A stretch of DNA of 8,721 nucleotides from Patescibacteria group bacterium (lineage in GTDB: Bacteria > Patescibacteriota > Microgenomatia > UBA1406 > GWC2-37-13), in contig CALRFM010000039.1 in assembly GCA_943356515.1 (NCBI GenBank), positions 1 to 8,721 on the forward strand, in the 5' to 3' direction. A program made the position numbers and the translations under genes. Of the stretch, positions 1 to 6,297 are shown piece after piece. The first letter of the stretch is position 1. Each line of letters begins with the position of its first letter. The notes under the pieces are model-generated. The model had not been told where the DNA came from and did no database searches. It saw nothing but the letters and a program-made list of their open reading frames with translations.

Positions 1-1
1 A

Positions 2-82
2 CATAAACTCCCCAACTTAGACGACACCTTCACCCTCCTATCCGCAGGTCTCTGGAACTTTCACCTAGACATTGCCAAGTAA
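2..82 (+). CDS. 3' end of an unidentified gene, cut by the window edge
   Basis: Reading frame 2 is open from the left edge to a TAA at 80-82 and gives 26 residues that end LSAGLWNFHLDIAK. The other forward frames stop within the first few codons or lack a protein-like composition. The tail mixes aromatic and hydrophobic residues and looks like a genuine protein C-terminus. I do not recognise the family. A transposase or recombinase would suit the neighbourhood of repeats and the replication gene at the far end, but nothing in these residues proves it. It converges with the small membrane-protein gene at 254-544, and 171 bp separate the two stop codons. Confidence 0.45.
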   Translation, partial: HKLPNLDDTFTLLSAGLWNFHLDIAK

Positions 83-164
83 TCTGACCACTATGACAAA
101 AATGATTTATACTGGGAGAAGTTAACAGTTAATTCGCAACAGGTCTAATGTATTTTATAAATAT

Positions 165-197
165 AGTCGATTATTAGTCGATTATTAGTCGATTGTC
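165..197. repeat. 11-bp tandem repeat, three copies
   Basis: The unit AGTCGATTATT starts at 165, 176 and 187. The first two copies are identical and the third ends GTC instead of ATT. A period of 11 bp puts every copy on nearly the same face of the helix, as in iterons or operators. It lies in the non-coding stretch between two converging genes, so it does not sit in front of a visible start codon. Function unknown. Confidence 0.8.
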
Positions 198-224
198 AAT
201 ACTCTATTTCGTGCCTATTCTGGA

Positions 225-251
225 ATTGGAGAATGTTAGAACTTATTTTGC
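225..251. repeat. 27-bp direct repeat, copy 1
   Basis: This copy matches positions 579-605 at 24 of 27 bases, with differences at repeat positions 8, 21 and 24. The shared core is GATGTTAGAACTT or its AATG variant. The two copies are 354 bp apart and bracket the 96-aa gene exactly: copy 1 ends 3 bp before that gene's stop codon. They may mark insertion of a small cassette, or be a duplicated gene start, since on the + strand both copies read GGAG-N-ATG followed by codons for Leu-Glu-Leu. Confidence 0.75.
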
Positions 252-270
252 AATTAAAAAATAATTGCAA
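248..270 (-). repeat. perfect 9-bp inverted repeat over the 96-aa gene's stop codon
   Basis: The arms are TTGCAATTA (248-256) and TAATTGCAA (262-270), separated by five A. In the - strand transcript they would form a 9-bp stem with a U5 loop that includes the stop codon at 254-256. No clear U-tract follows, so it is not a convincing intrinsic terminator. It could protect the 3' end of the mRNA. It overlaps the last bases of direct repeat copy 1. Confidence 0.5.
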
Positions 271-544
271 CTATAGATATTATCAATGCTATTACCGAGA
301 TACTTATAGCAATGTTGCTTGTAATATGAGTTTCTCTCTTGATTAAAGCATCAATTATCATCTGGCGCTCATCACGATTAAGGCTTTCAGCATCAAAATC
401 ATCATGCGTAGGAATCCCATAATGATACATGTCGATAATTGAAAGCCTGTCTGCCATGAATACTAGGTCTTTGTCCGTCATGGCCCAATAATCTTTGTAA
501 GGCAATATACTTCTGAGTTTGGTGAATATGTATCTACGATTCAT
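254..544 (-). CDS. small protein with a C-terminal membrane anchor, function unknown
   Basis: This 96-residue protein has a charged, soluble N-terminal part (about residues 1-76, including DKDLVFMADRL and LNRDERQMIIDALIKRE). A single hydrophobic helix at about 78-96 (Ile/Val/Ala/Ser-rich) ends the protein. There is no N-terminal signal peptide, so a tail-anchored topology with the N-terminus in the cytoplasm is inferred. I do not recognise the family. The ATG at 544 is supported by an extended -10 box ending 6 nt upstream and by the lack of any Shine-Dalgarno sequence, so the mRNA is probably leaderless. The gene follows the restriction cluster on the same strand after a 103-bp gap but has its own promoter. 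The flanking 27-bp direct repeats suggest it is an inserted cassette. A membrane effector or immunity role is possible but unproven. Confidence 0.7.
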   Translation of the reverse strand: MNRRYIFTKLRSILPYKDYWAMTDKDLVFMADRLSIIDMYHYGIPTHDDFDAESLNRDERQMIIDALIKRETHITSNIAISISVIALIISIVAIIF

Positions 545-550
545 ACCGAA

Positions 551-559
551 AGTATATCA
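551..559 (-). promoter_or_regulatory. extended -10 promoter for the 96-aa gene
   Basis: On the - strand the sequence reads TGATATACT: a TGN extension plus TATACT, five of six matches to TATAAT. It is followed by 6 nt and then the ATG at 544. Transcription would start at or next to the A of the start codon, giving a leaderless mRNA. I see no good -35 hexamer, which extended -10 promoters can do without. Confidence 0.6.
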
Positions 560-578
560 AAGATTATTTGCTGCGAGG

Positions 579-605
579 ATTGGAGGATGTTAGAACTTTT
601 TATGC
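579..605. repeat. 27-bp direct repeat, copy 2
   Basis: This is the partner of 225-251 (24 of 27 identical). It lies between the 96-aa gene and the end of the 123-aa gene, just upstream of the 96-aa gene's promoter. Together the copies enclose one promoter plus one small gene. Confidence 0.75.
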
Positions 606-647
606 TGATCAAAATTCATTTTTATAAAAAAATATCTATATAAAACA

Positions 648-1019
648 CTATAAATTGACTTGTAGGTTGGGATTTGAAACGAAAATATATCCTTGATGAA
701 TTATATTACCATTTAGTTTTGTTTCTCCGTTTATTTCAGTATCAGATTGATATTTGAATAATAATTGAATCAGATGAGCATCTTTAGATAAAATACCTAG
801 TCTCGCAACATTGGAGAATTCTTCAGAACTGAGAGTATTTTTTATCAGATCCCTGACGAATTCAAAATCCTCTTTTTTCGTTTCTTCGGTTGACCAAGGA
901 GCAGATAAAAGCACCGTCCATTTTTCTAATAACTCATCCATTTTGAGTAATCCAAAGAGATAAACTTCTCCTCTTTCTGTTTTTATTTTTGCTAGTATAT
1001 CTTTAAATTTATCTACCAT
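648..1019 (-). CDS. small conserved-looking protein paired with the HEPN-like gene
   Basis: This 123-residue soluble protein has no signal peptide or membrane segment. A compact, patterned region runs from about residue 18 to 88: GEVYLFGLLKMDELLEKW, then the hydrophobic strand TVLLSAPW (35-42), then a helical part with EEFSNVARLGIL and AHLIQLL. The 'LF-LL-MDE---KW-VLLSAPW' pattern resembles small unannotated bacterial proteins I have seen before, but I cannot name a family. It lacks the GSxxRG and DxD signature of MNT nucleotidyltransferases, so the pair is not a standard HEPN-MNT toxin-antitoxin. Its ATG overlaps the TAG of the HEPN-like gene (ATGGTAG, 7 bp shared) and has a strong AGGAG 6 nt upstream, which points to coupled translation and a shared function. 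It may be an antitoxin or complex partner of the HEPN protein. Confidence 0.8.
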   Translation of the reverse strand: MVDKFKDILAKIKTERGEVYLFGLLKMDELLEKWTVLLSAPWSTEETKKEDFEFVRDLIKNTLSSEEFSNVARLGILSKDAHLIQLLFKYQSDTEINGETKLNGNIIHQGYIFVSNPNLQVNL

Positions 1020-1465
1020 TTTTTTCTCCTTTTGATTTCAGATAAAATCCCATTAATCGGCACTGTGACATTAGTATACAATTTTTCAACAGAAGATTTA
1101 TCCCAATGACTACCCATATCATATCTCATTTTTGTCCAATTTCCCTTATAAACGAGTGTAAAATCTCCCCAGTTTCTCCATGATTCACTTTCTCCTCGTG
1201 ATCCCAATATTCGATCCAGACCAGATACTAAAAGAAGCTCTTCAAAATTATGTGTTTGGAAATGCTGAATATCTATTTCTTTTTTTAGGACTGCGAGTTC
1301 AGGATAAAACTCCAAGCCTAAAGTCTTGCAAGTAACTGATTTTAGTGCATACTCGACTACATACCCAAGGACATAAGCAGCCATTTCCCAATCTTCAGCC
1401 TTAATTAAAATATCTACTGTTTTTAATCTAGCCAAAGCTTTCTTTTTTAATTCTTTGCCTGTCAT
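1013..1465 (-). CDS. HEPN-like domain protein, possible RNase or toxin
   Basis: This 150-residue, mostly helical protein has KALARLKTVDILIKAEDW at the start, then EMAAYVLGYVVEYALKS (27-43). That segment matches the HEPN pattern of an Ala-rich second helix with G-Y-x-V-E-x-A-L-K. A conserved-type FQTHNFEELL follows at 69-78. Arg114 and His120 (RYDMGSH) give R-x5-H, which fits the Rx4-6H active site of HEPN RNases, although its position late in the chain makes this tentative. HEPN proteins act as toxins, abortive-infection RNases or non-catalytic nucleic-acid binders. The gene starts 15 bp after the methyltransferase gene's stop but has its own extended -10 box and no Shine-Dalgarno. It overlaps the 123-aa gene by 7 bp. 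HEPN assignment is moderately sure; nuclease activity is uncertain. Confidence 0.72.
   Translation of the reverse strand: MTGKELKKKALARLKTVDILIKAEDWEMAAYVLGYVVEYALKSVTCKTLGLEFYPELAVLKKEIDIQHFQTHNFEELLLVSGLDRILGSRGESESWRNWGDFTLVYKGNWTKMRYDMGSHWDKSSVEKLYTNVTVPINGILSEIKRRKKW
1026..1030 (-). promoter_or_regulatory. strong Shine-Dalgarno of the 123-aa gene
   Basis: AGGAG on the - strand lies 6 nt before the ATG at 1019, inside the last codons of the HEPN-like gene. It is the only strong ribosome binding site in front of a mapped start here, and it occurs at the one gene that cannot be first on its mRNA. Confidence 0.75.
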
Positions 1466-1471
1466 TTGCAG

Positions 1472-1480
1472 ATTATACCA
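1472..1480 (-). promoter_or_regulatory. consensus extended -10 promoter for the HEPN-like module
   Basis: The - strand reads TGGTATAAT: TGN plus a perfect TATAAT, then 6 nt, then the ATG at 1465. It occupies the 15-bp gap after the methyltransferase gene, so the HEPN-like gene and its partner can be transcribed separately from the restriction genes. The predicted mRNA is leaderless. Confidence 0.65.
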
Positions 1481-3370
1481 TTATATATTAATAAGAGCTT
1501 CATCCCCAGCGATATTCCTGACCTTCAGCCTGAGTGGTTTTTTTATAGTTGTAATTGTGCCATCCCAGAATTTCTTGGTTTGCTCACCATTGACTATCAT
1601 ATAGCCTTTTTTGTCGATTTTGATTTCACTATCTGATGTCCATACTCCATCGCCATTTGTGCAATCAACACTGATAAACTCTATTAACTCAAGACCCTCA
1701 TCACTAATGTCAATTGCCTTTTGGTTTGGCTTTCTCTTAGTATTGAACTCAGTGATTTTCTGCATGAGGTAGTCAGAGATGAAGCGATCAAAGGTGATGG
1801 TATGTTTTCCAGCTTTTTCTTCAGTAGAAAACTCGACTGCATCGGGACTAACTATCAGATCAATTAATTCTTTTAAGTCTTTGAACACAAATTGTACAGG
1901 CTTGCCGTCAGTATCACGTAAGTCATAGTCTTTAATCATTTTTTTGATCTCGGTTTCATCAACCATATCAACACTACATACAACCACTTTACTCACTCCA
2001 TCTAGCTTTGCAGTTTCATCAAGAATTTTACTAAATAAAGCTGCGTTGAGAACGGCTTGTTTCTTATCGAGTAGATTAGGAATCCAACAGGGGCAGACCA
2101 TATCTTTATCAGTTATAGCACCAAACCAAAATTTACCAAAGTCATGAGTTGTAGAAAGGCTAGGGATGATGCTAGCGAGCTTATCCATTGTTTGCTGAGG
2201 GTTACGGAACAGGTCGATGCCGTCACGAATCTTGAGAATATCGAAACTTACCCCAGCTTCTACCAAACGATCACGCATAGTTTGAACAGCGTTGATGCCG
2301 ACATCAGCGGTGATGAACTTTCTGCCAAGATCGTGAGCCACTTTTGCTGTAACCCCAGAACCACCAAAGAAATCAGCTACCACCATTTTTTTGTTAGAAC
2401 TACCACTGATAACACGATTAAGTAATTTTTCTGGCTTTTGGGTAACGTAATCAACAAGTTCAGTATCGTCAGAGGCTGCCGATCTTCCTGTTATTTTTGG
2501 AATATCAGTCCACCAATCAAAAGATATTTTACCCTCATCTTCATAATATCTATATAGCTTTTTTTTACCTGGACCATAAATCTCTTTGTATTTTCTACCG
2601 TTTTCATTTGTTTTTGTGAAAGAAGACGATGATTTGCTTGAAATAAGTTCATAAGGGGTTCTTATACCATCAACATCAAAATAAAAGTCATTTCTATCTT
2701 TGGAATAAAAGAGTATGGTGTCGTGCTTATTTGGAAAACCCATCTCTGGTCTGCCCCCTTGAGAGTAACACCAAATGATTTCATTTATGAAGTTCTCTTC
2801 TCCAAACACCTCATCCATAAGCACTTTCGCATAATGCCCAATATGCCAGTCGAGATGCACATAAATGCTAGCGGTATCACTCATTACTTCTTTGATGGCT
2901 AACAACCGTTCATAGAGCCAATTGAGGTAATCTTCTTTTTGCCAAATGTCACCATACATTGTTTCTTCAAGAGCTTGCAGCTCGGTATTATCAACTTCTT
3001 CACCAGCCTGAATCTTGATTTTAGCTTCTGCCTCTTCAAGCTTGGCTACCAGTTTGGGATTGTTTCTAATATAGATTTTCTTGGCATAATTAGCACCACT
3101 GGCAAATGGTGGGTCAATATAAACTAGGTCAACACTAATGCCCTGTTCTTTGAGATAGGCACAGGCATTAAGACAGTCGCCATGAATGAGTAAATTTTCG
3201 CTCATATTTTTACCCTTTTGGTTTACTTTCTCGACTACATCAACATCAAAATATGGTATTCCTTGGAGATGGAAATCTTTAGAAGTTAATTGCTTGTGGT
3301 ATCGGAGGAAGGGCAGAACTGCTTGACCCCTGAGTGGATCTATTTGATAAGGTATGTATTTAACTGGCAT
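1481..3370 (-). CDS. mod: type III-like DNA methyltransferase (Mod), beta class
   Basis: This 629-residue protein transfers a methyl group from S-adenosylmethionine to a DNA base (N6-adenine or N4-cytosine) and protects host sites from the nuclease upstream. The core begins near residue 58 (NLLIHGDC). Catalytic motif IV is DPPF at 86-89, and the SAM-binding motif I is DFFGGSGV at 333-340. That IV-before-I order defines the beta class (N6_N4_Mtase family). QKPEKLLNRVI at 311-321 matches motif X. Residues about 180-305 are the likely target-recognition region. About 240 further C-terminal residues have no motif I recognise. Residues 1-55 form an extension before the core; Met56 is an alternative start with an SD-like AAAGGG. 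An 8-A run lies at codons 269-271. The start at 3370 follows the res stop by 15 bp and lacks a Shine-Dalgarno. DPPF instead of DPPY leaves the methylated base open. Confidence 0.92.
   Translation of the reverse strand: MPVKYIPYQIDPLRGQAVLPFLRYHKQLTSKDFHLQGIPYFDVDVVEKVNQKGKNMSENLLIHGDCLNACAYLKEQGISVDLVYIDPPFASGANYAKKIYIRNNPKLVAKLEEAEAKIKIQAGEEVDNTELQALEETMYGDIWQKEDYLNWLYERLLAIKEVMSDTASIYVHLDWHIGHYAKVLMDEVFGEENFINEIIWCYSQGGRPEMGFPNKHDTILFYSKDRNDFYFDVDGIRTPYELISSKSSSSFTKTNENGRKYKEIYGPGKKKLYRYYEDEGKISFDWWTDIPKITGRSAASDDTELVDYVTQKPEKLLNRVISGSSNKKMVVADFFGGSGVTAKVAHDLGRKFITADVGINAVQTMRDRLVEAGVSFDILKIRDGIDLFRNPQQTMDKLASIIPSLSTTHDFGKFWFGAITDKDMVCPCWIPNLLDKKQAVLNAALFSKILDETAKLDGVSKVVVCSVDMVDETEIKKMIKDYDLRDTDGKPVQFVFKDLKELIDLIVSPDAVEFSTEEKAGKHTITFDRFISDYLMQKITEFNTKRKPNQKAIDISDEGLELIEFISVDCTNGDGVWTSDSEIKIDKKGYMIVNGEQTKKFWDGTITTIKKPLRLKVRNIAGDEALINI
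3213..3218 (-). promoter_or_regulatory. SD-like site before an internal mod start (Met56)
   Basis: AAAGGG on the - strand lies 7 nt before an in-frame ATG at 3205-3203 (Met56). That start would give a 574-residue form beginning MSENLLIHGDC, exactly at the methyltransferase core. The full-length start at 3370 has no such site. Two protein forms, or a mis-chosen start, are possible. Confidence 0.35.
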
Positions 3371-3378
3371 AAGTATAT

Positions 3379-3384
3379 TTTATA
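3379..3384 (-). promoter_or_regulatory. possible -10 box for mod (weak)
   Basis: TATAAA on the - strand is followed by 8 nt and the ATG at 3370, in the 15-bp gap after res. It lacks the TG extension seen at four other starts and sits in AT-only sequence, so chance is a serious alternative. It matters because mod has no Shine-Dalgarno, and expressing the methylase independently of the nuclease would be useful. Confidence 0.3.
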
Positions 3385-3385
3385 A

Positions 3386-6247
3386 CTAATTATTAAAGTA
3401 TTTGTTGATTCTGTCTGTAACGGCTTGAAAATGATACTCCATGTCTTTCCCATCTTCAAGGTAAAGGAAGTCGAAAGACTTCTTATTTTGTTCAAGAAAA
3501 GTATTTTCCATAAATTCTTTTATATTTCTGAAATCGTGAGCAAGATGTGCGCCCTTTGTCTCAATAATAAGTGTTTTTTCAATCCTTTTCTTATTTCTCT
3601 TAATGATGACAAAATCTGGAGTATATCGATCTTGGATAAGCTTCCATCGATCATTAATTTTTTTATAAATCTTAATCTTGAAAGTAGATAAGAATCTATC
3701 ACCGTTGAAGAACACATCTAACTGATTATTTTGGAATGCCTCAAGCTGAAAAATATGTTCAAGAATATTTTTTTCAAAATTACTATTTGAGAACTCATAG
3801 GGAATGTAATGGAATGATCTGTCTTTATTTTTGATGGGTAGTTTTGACCGTTTGATTGCGCCAATTTCATCATCTAGTTCCTTGACCAGTGTGGAGCTAC
3901 CACTTCGTTTTTGTTTGATTTGTTCCAAATCTTTTATTTCTTGATCTTGATCTTCGAATAATTTGGATGGGTCAATACCTTCTGCATCGTACCCCGCAAT
4001 TTTATTGATAAAGTCGATGTTGTCTGGGTAGAGCTTGGCTTTTTGAGAAATTTGGTTTTGATTAATGTTGGCAATCAACCATGTAACCGTGTCAGTTTTG
4101 AGCGACTCACTCACCTTGACGGCTGACTGTGGAGTAGAGCTAGTGTGAATATTCGTAATGATTTGAGCCAGTTGAAAGCCAGACCGTAGGTTATTGCCTT
4201 GGGTAATGATTTGGTACACAGTAAAAAGCAAGTCATGCGCTGTTCTCAATTGGTTGTGCGTTACGGAACCAAATGAAGACTTGACTACCAGGTTCTGAAA
4301 CTGGGCGAAGCTGAGTTGCTGGTACGCATAGTTCAGTGGCGCAATCACCACGCTTGCCGTATTCTCGATGTCTAACCCTTGCCGAGTCATACTGGTTTCG
4401 GGGATGAAGTAGGGATTCTCTTTTTTCCTCAGTTCTATGGCAAGTTGTTTGAGCGGGAGTAGTGGGTCAATCTTTGTCACCTCATTGAGTAACTCATACT
4501 CAAGGACGAGTTGTTTATATTCAAGTGGTGGTAGTTGCAGATAGTCTCTGCGATCAATTCGCAGTAGCTCAGCCTCATTATCTTTTCCAGCCTCAAACTC
4601 CTTGATGGTGATCTTGTGCTTGTCACCAAGCTCTTTTTCTAAATGTTTATAATTGCTTTGGTTAAGATAGATCAGCCCCGTTTCAGTCTTTGCATCATCT
4701 ACCTCACGTAGGCACCTGCAAGATGTCTGCAAAACCATATTTTTAGGACTGTCGCCTTCTCCTGACAGTACCACGCCCGAAAGAGATTGACAATCCCAGC
4801 CTTCCTTGCCTATCTGGCAAAGCAATATAATTCTCTTATCAGAATATGGTGTATCGAGCTTGCCAAATTCAATTTCTGCATCTTTCTCTAATGTGTATTT
4901 TTTACCTGATTTTGATTTGGTGCTTGCTGAACCATAATATTTCAATATTTCGTTTGAATCTAAATCTTTTTCTGCATAAAAATTTAATACAATCGGTAAT
5001 ACTTGCTCTTCTAAACGCTCAATATTGGCACAGTAGATAGCTAACTTGGGCTTTCTGCCATCAGCATAGTTTCGGTCATAAAACTTGGTATAAAAGTCTT
5101 CTAAGCTGGCTCTGACGATTGTATTGGTATTGCTTGAAAAGCTCTTTATGACTGGCTGTTTCAAGAAGTTGCGAACTCCATTTTTCAACTCATAATGGTA
5201 GACCGTGCTAGGAATCTGATCGAGAGCTAGGGTAAGTGATCCAGCGATTATTTTTCTCACAGAATATGGTGTTCCAGTAAAACCAGCAATACTGATGGTA
5301 TTACCTTGATTGAATTGATTATTAATAACAAATTTCAATTTATTTTCATTTTTTTGTATATGATGAACTTCATCAATAAGAATGCTGAGATGGGGTACTT
5401 GTGCAAGTCGATTTCGAAGCTCATTTTCTAATTTGCTTTTTTCATCGCCATTTATTTCTAAAAGCGGTAAGCCTTTATTTGGATCTTCAACAATTTTATC
5501 AAGAATGACTTTTTCGGCATTAGTAACAAATATATATCCACTTGGATTGGCTTGATTTAAGCACTCTTGAACTTTTCGAGCATTAGGATTTTCAATCCTA
5601 TTACTTTTTTTTGCCGTCTTATTGAGATCTAAAATAACGAACTTCATTTGCTTCTTTATTTGAGAAACGATATCTAGTGGTAGTATCCATGAAGGGTCAA
5701 AATTCTCTATTGTTCTCAAACTGGGCACGACTGAATTTTTTAATCCGCTAGGAGCAAATATCAAAAAGTTCTTAGCAAATCGTTCGTCATTATTATTAAG
5801 ATTAAAATATAAATCGATATAGATCATTGCTGCCATAACGAATGTTTTACCAGCGCCCATCGGCAGACTGAATAAAGTGTTAGAAATATCCTTATATCCG
5901 CCGAATAGATCGACAAAAAAAGCTTCAAGCTCTTCATTATTGGCTTCTTTAGCAAACCTAGCTAGTTTTTTATTCTCAAGCTCTGAAGCTAGGTCAGTTA
6001 ACAAAGTTGTGAGTGGATCACCTTCCTTATCTGAGTAATGTTGCTTGAAAACATCAATAAGCGGTTTATTATTGGCTACGCATTTAAGCCATAGGTAAAT
6101 TTTGATGGCTTCGACCTGAGCATCTCGCAATTTATTATGAGATTCTATATGACGAATTATTAAACCTGATACTGAGTTCTTATCCTCTTTTTCTTCTTCA
6201 AACCATTTAAGTGCTTTATTAGTGATGAAATTATGAAGCAGTTGCAT
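3386..6247 (-). CDS. res: type III-like restriction helicase-endonuclease (Res)
   Basis: This 953-residue superfamily 2 ATPase is fused to a nuclease and is inferred to cut unmethylated DNA together with the methyltransferase encoded 15 bp downstream. Walker A is MGAGKT at 130-135. The DEAD/DEAH-type motif II is DEVH at 292-295, motif III is TGTP at 324-327, and motif VI is QTSCRCLR at 507-514, with Arg511 and Arg514 as likely arginine fingers. The C-terminal PD-(D/E)xK nuclease shows PD at 877-878 and ETK at 896-898 (TPDFVII...LIIETKG). All key residues are present, so the enzyme looks active. Length is typical of Res subunits. The ATG at 6247 follows an extended -10 box by 8 nt without a Shine-Dalgarno. 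Here res precedes mod, the reverse of classical type III operons such as EcoP1I and EcoP15I. A solitary helicase-nuclease defence role is less likely, given mod next door. Confidence 0.93.
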   Translation of the reverse strand: MQLLHNFITNKALKWFEEEKEDKNSVSGLIIRHIESHNKLRDAQVEAIKIYLWLKCVANNKPLIDVFKQHYSDKEGDPLTTLLTDLASELENKKLARFAKEANNEELEAFFVDLFGGYKDISNTLFSLPMGAGKTFVMAAMIYIDLYFNLNNNDERFAKNFLIFAPSGLKNSVVPSLRTIENFDPSWILPLDIVSQIKKQMKFVILDLNKTAKKSNRIENPNARKVQECLNQANPSGYIFVTNAEKVILDKIVEDPNKGLPLLEINGDEKSKLENELRNRLAQVPHLSILIDEVHHIQKNENKLKFVINNQFNQGNTISIAGFTGTPYSVRKIIAGSLTLALDQIPSTVYHYELKNGVRNFLKQPVIKSFSSNTNTIVRASLEDFYTKFYDRNYADGRKPKLAIYCANIERLEEQVLPIVLNFYAEKDLDSNEILKYYGSASTKSKSGKKYTLEKDAEIEFGKLDTPYSDKRIILLCQIGKEGWDCQSLSGVVLSGEGDSPKNMVLQTSCRCLREVDDAKTETGLIYLNQSNYKHLEKELGDKHKITIKEFEAGKDNEAELLRIDRRDYLQLPPLEYKQLVLEYELLNEVTKIDPLLPLKQLAIELRKKENPYFIPETSMTRQGLDIENTASVVIAPLNYAYQQLSFAQFQNLVVKSSFGSVTHNQLRTAHDLLFTVYQIITQGNNLRSGFQLAQIITNIHTSSTPQSAVKVSESLKTDTVTWLIANINQNQISQKAKLYPDNIDFINKIAGYDAEGIDPSKLFEDQDQEIKDLEQIKQKRSGSSTLVKELDDEIGAIKRSKLPIKNKDRSFHYIPYEFSNSNFEKNILEHIFQLEAFQNNQLDVFFNGDRFLSTFKIKIYKKINDRWKLIQDRYTPDFVIIKRNKKRIEKTLIIETKGAHLAHDFRNIKEFMENTFLEQNKKSFDFLYLEDGKDMEYHFQAVTDRINKYFNN

Positions 6248-6255
6248 ATTGTGTT

Positions 6256-6264
6256 ATTTTATCA
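6256..6264 (-). promoter_or_regulatory. extended -10 promoter for res
   Basis: The - strand reads TGATAAAAT (TGN plus TAAAAT), followed by 8 nt and the ATG at 6247. TTGTAT occurs further upstream but with a 22-bp spacer, so a functional -35 is doubtful. The predicted transcript is leaderless. Its upstream contact region overlaps the -10 box of the divergent 378-aa gene. Confidence 0.55.
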
Positions 6265-6281
6265 TTATTTTTACATTCTCT

Positions 6282-6290
6282 TGATACAAT
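6282..6290 (+). promoter_or_regulatory. extended -10 promoter for the 378-aa gene
   Basis: TGATACAAT (TGN plus TACAAT, five of six) is followed by 7 nt and GTG at 6298. Start-site spacing therefore favours the GTG over the ATG at 6304. Only 17 bp separate this box from the opposing res -10 box, so two polymerases could hardly bind at once. Confidence 0.55.
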
Positions 6291-6297
6291 AGTCTCA

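Noticed and set aside
165..197. CRISPR array
   Set aside because: The units are 11 bp and directly adjacent, with no spacers and no cas genes nearby.
225..605. The GTTAGAAC-containing repeats as integron attC sites
   Set aside because: The core would need GTTRRRY and a partner RYYYAAC with a foldable stem. Here the seventh base is A, no matching upstream core was found, and the gene orientation does not need it.
606..647. Intrinsic terminator after the 123-aa gene
   Set aside because: The only hairpin-like sequence is A/T-only (runs of T and A around 619-632) with a weak stem, so nothing separates it from ordinary AT-rich sequence.
648..1465. Standard HEPN-MNT toxin-antitoxin pair
   Set aside because: The 123-aa partner lacks the nucleotidyltransferase GSxxRG and DxD signature.
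1944..2425. Open frames of 67 and 93 codons on the + strand
   Set aside because: They lie antisense inside mod, which has clear motifs in its own frame. Their translations show no domain.
3425..3717. Small open frames on both strands within the 3' part of res
   Set aside because: They overlap the PD-(D/E)xK nuclease coding region in other frames and lack supporting start signals.
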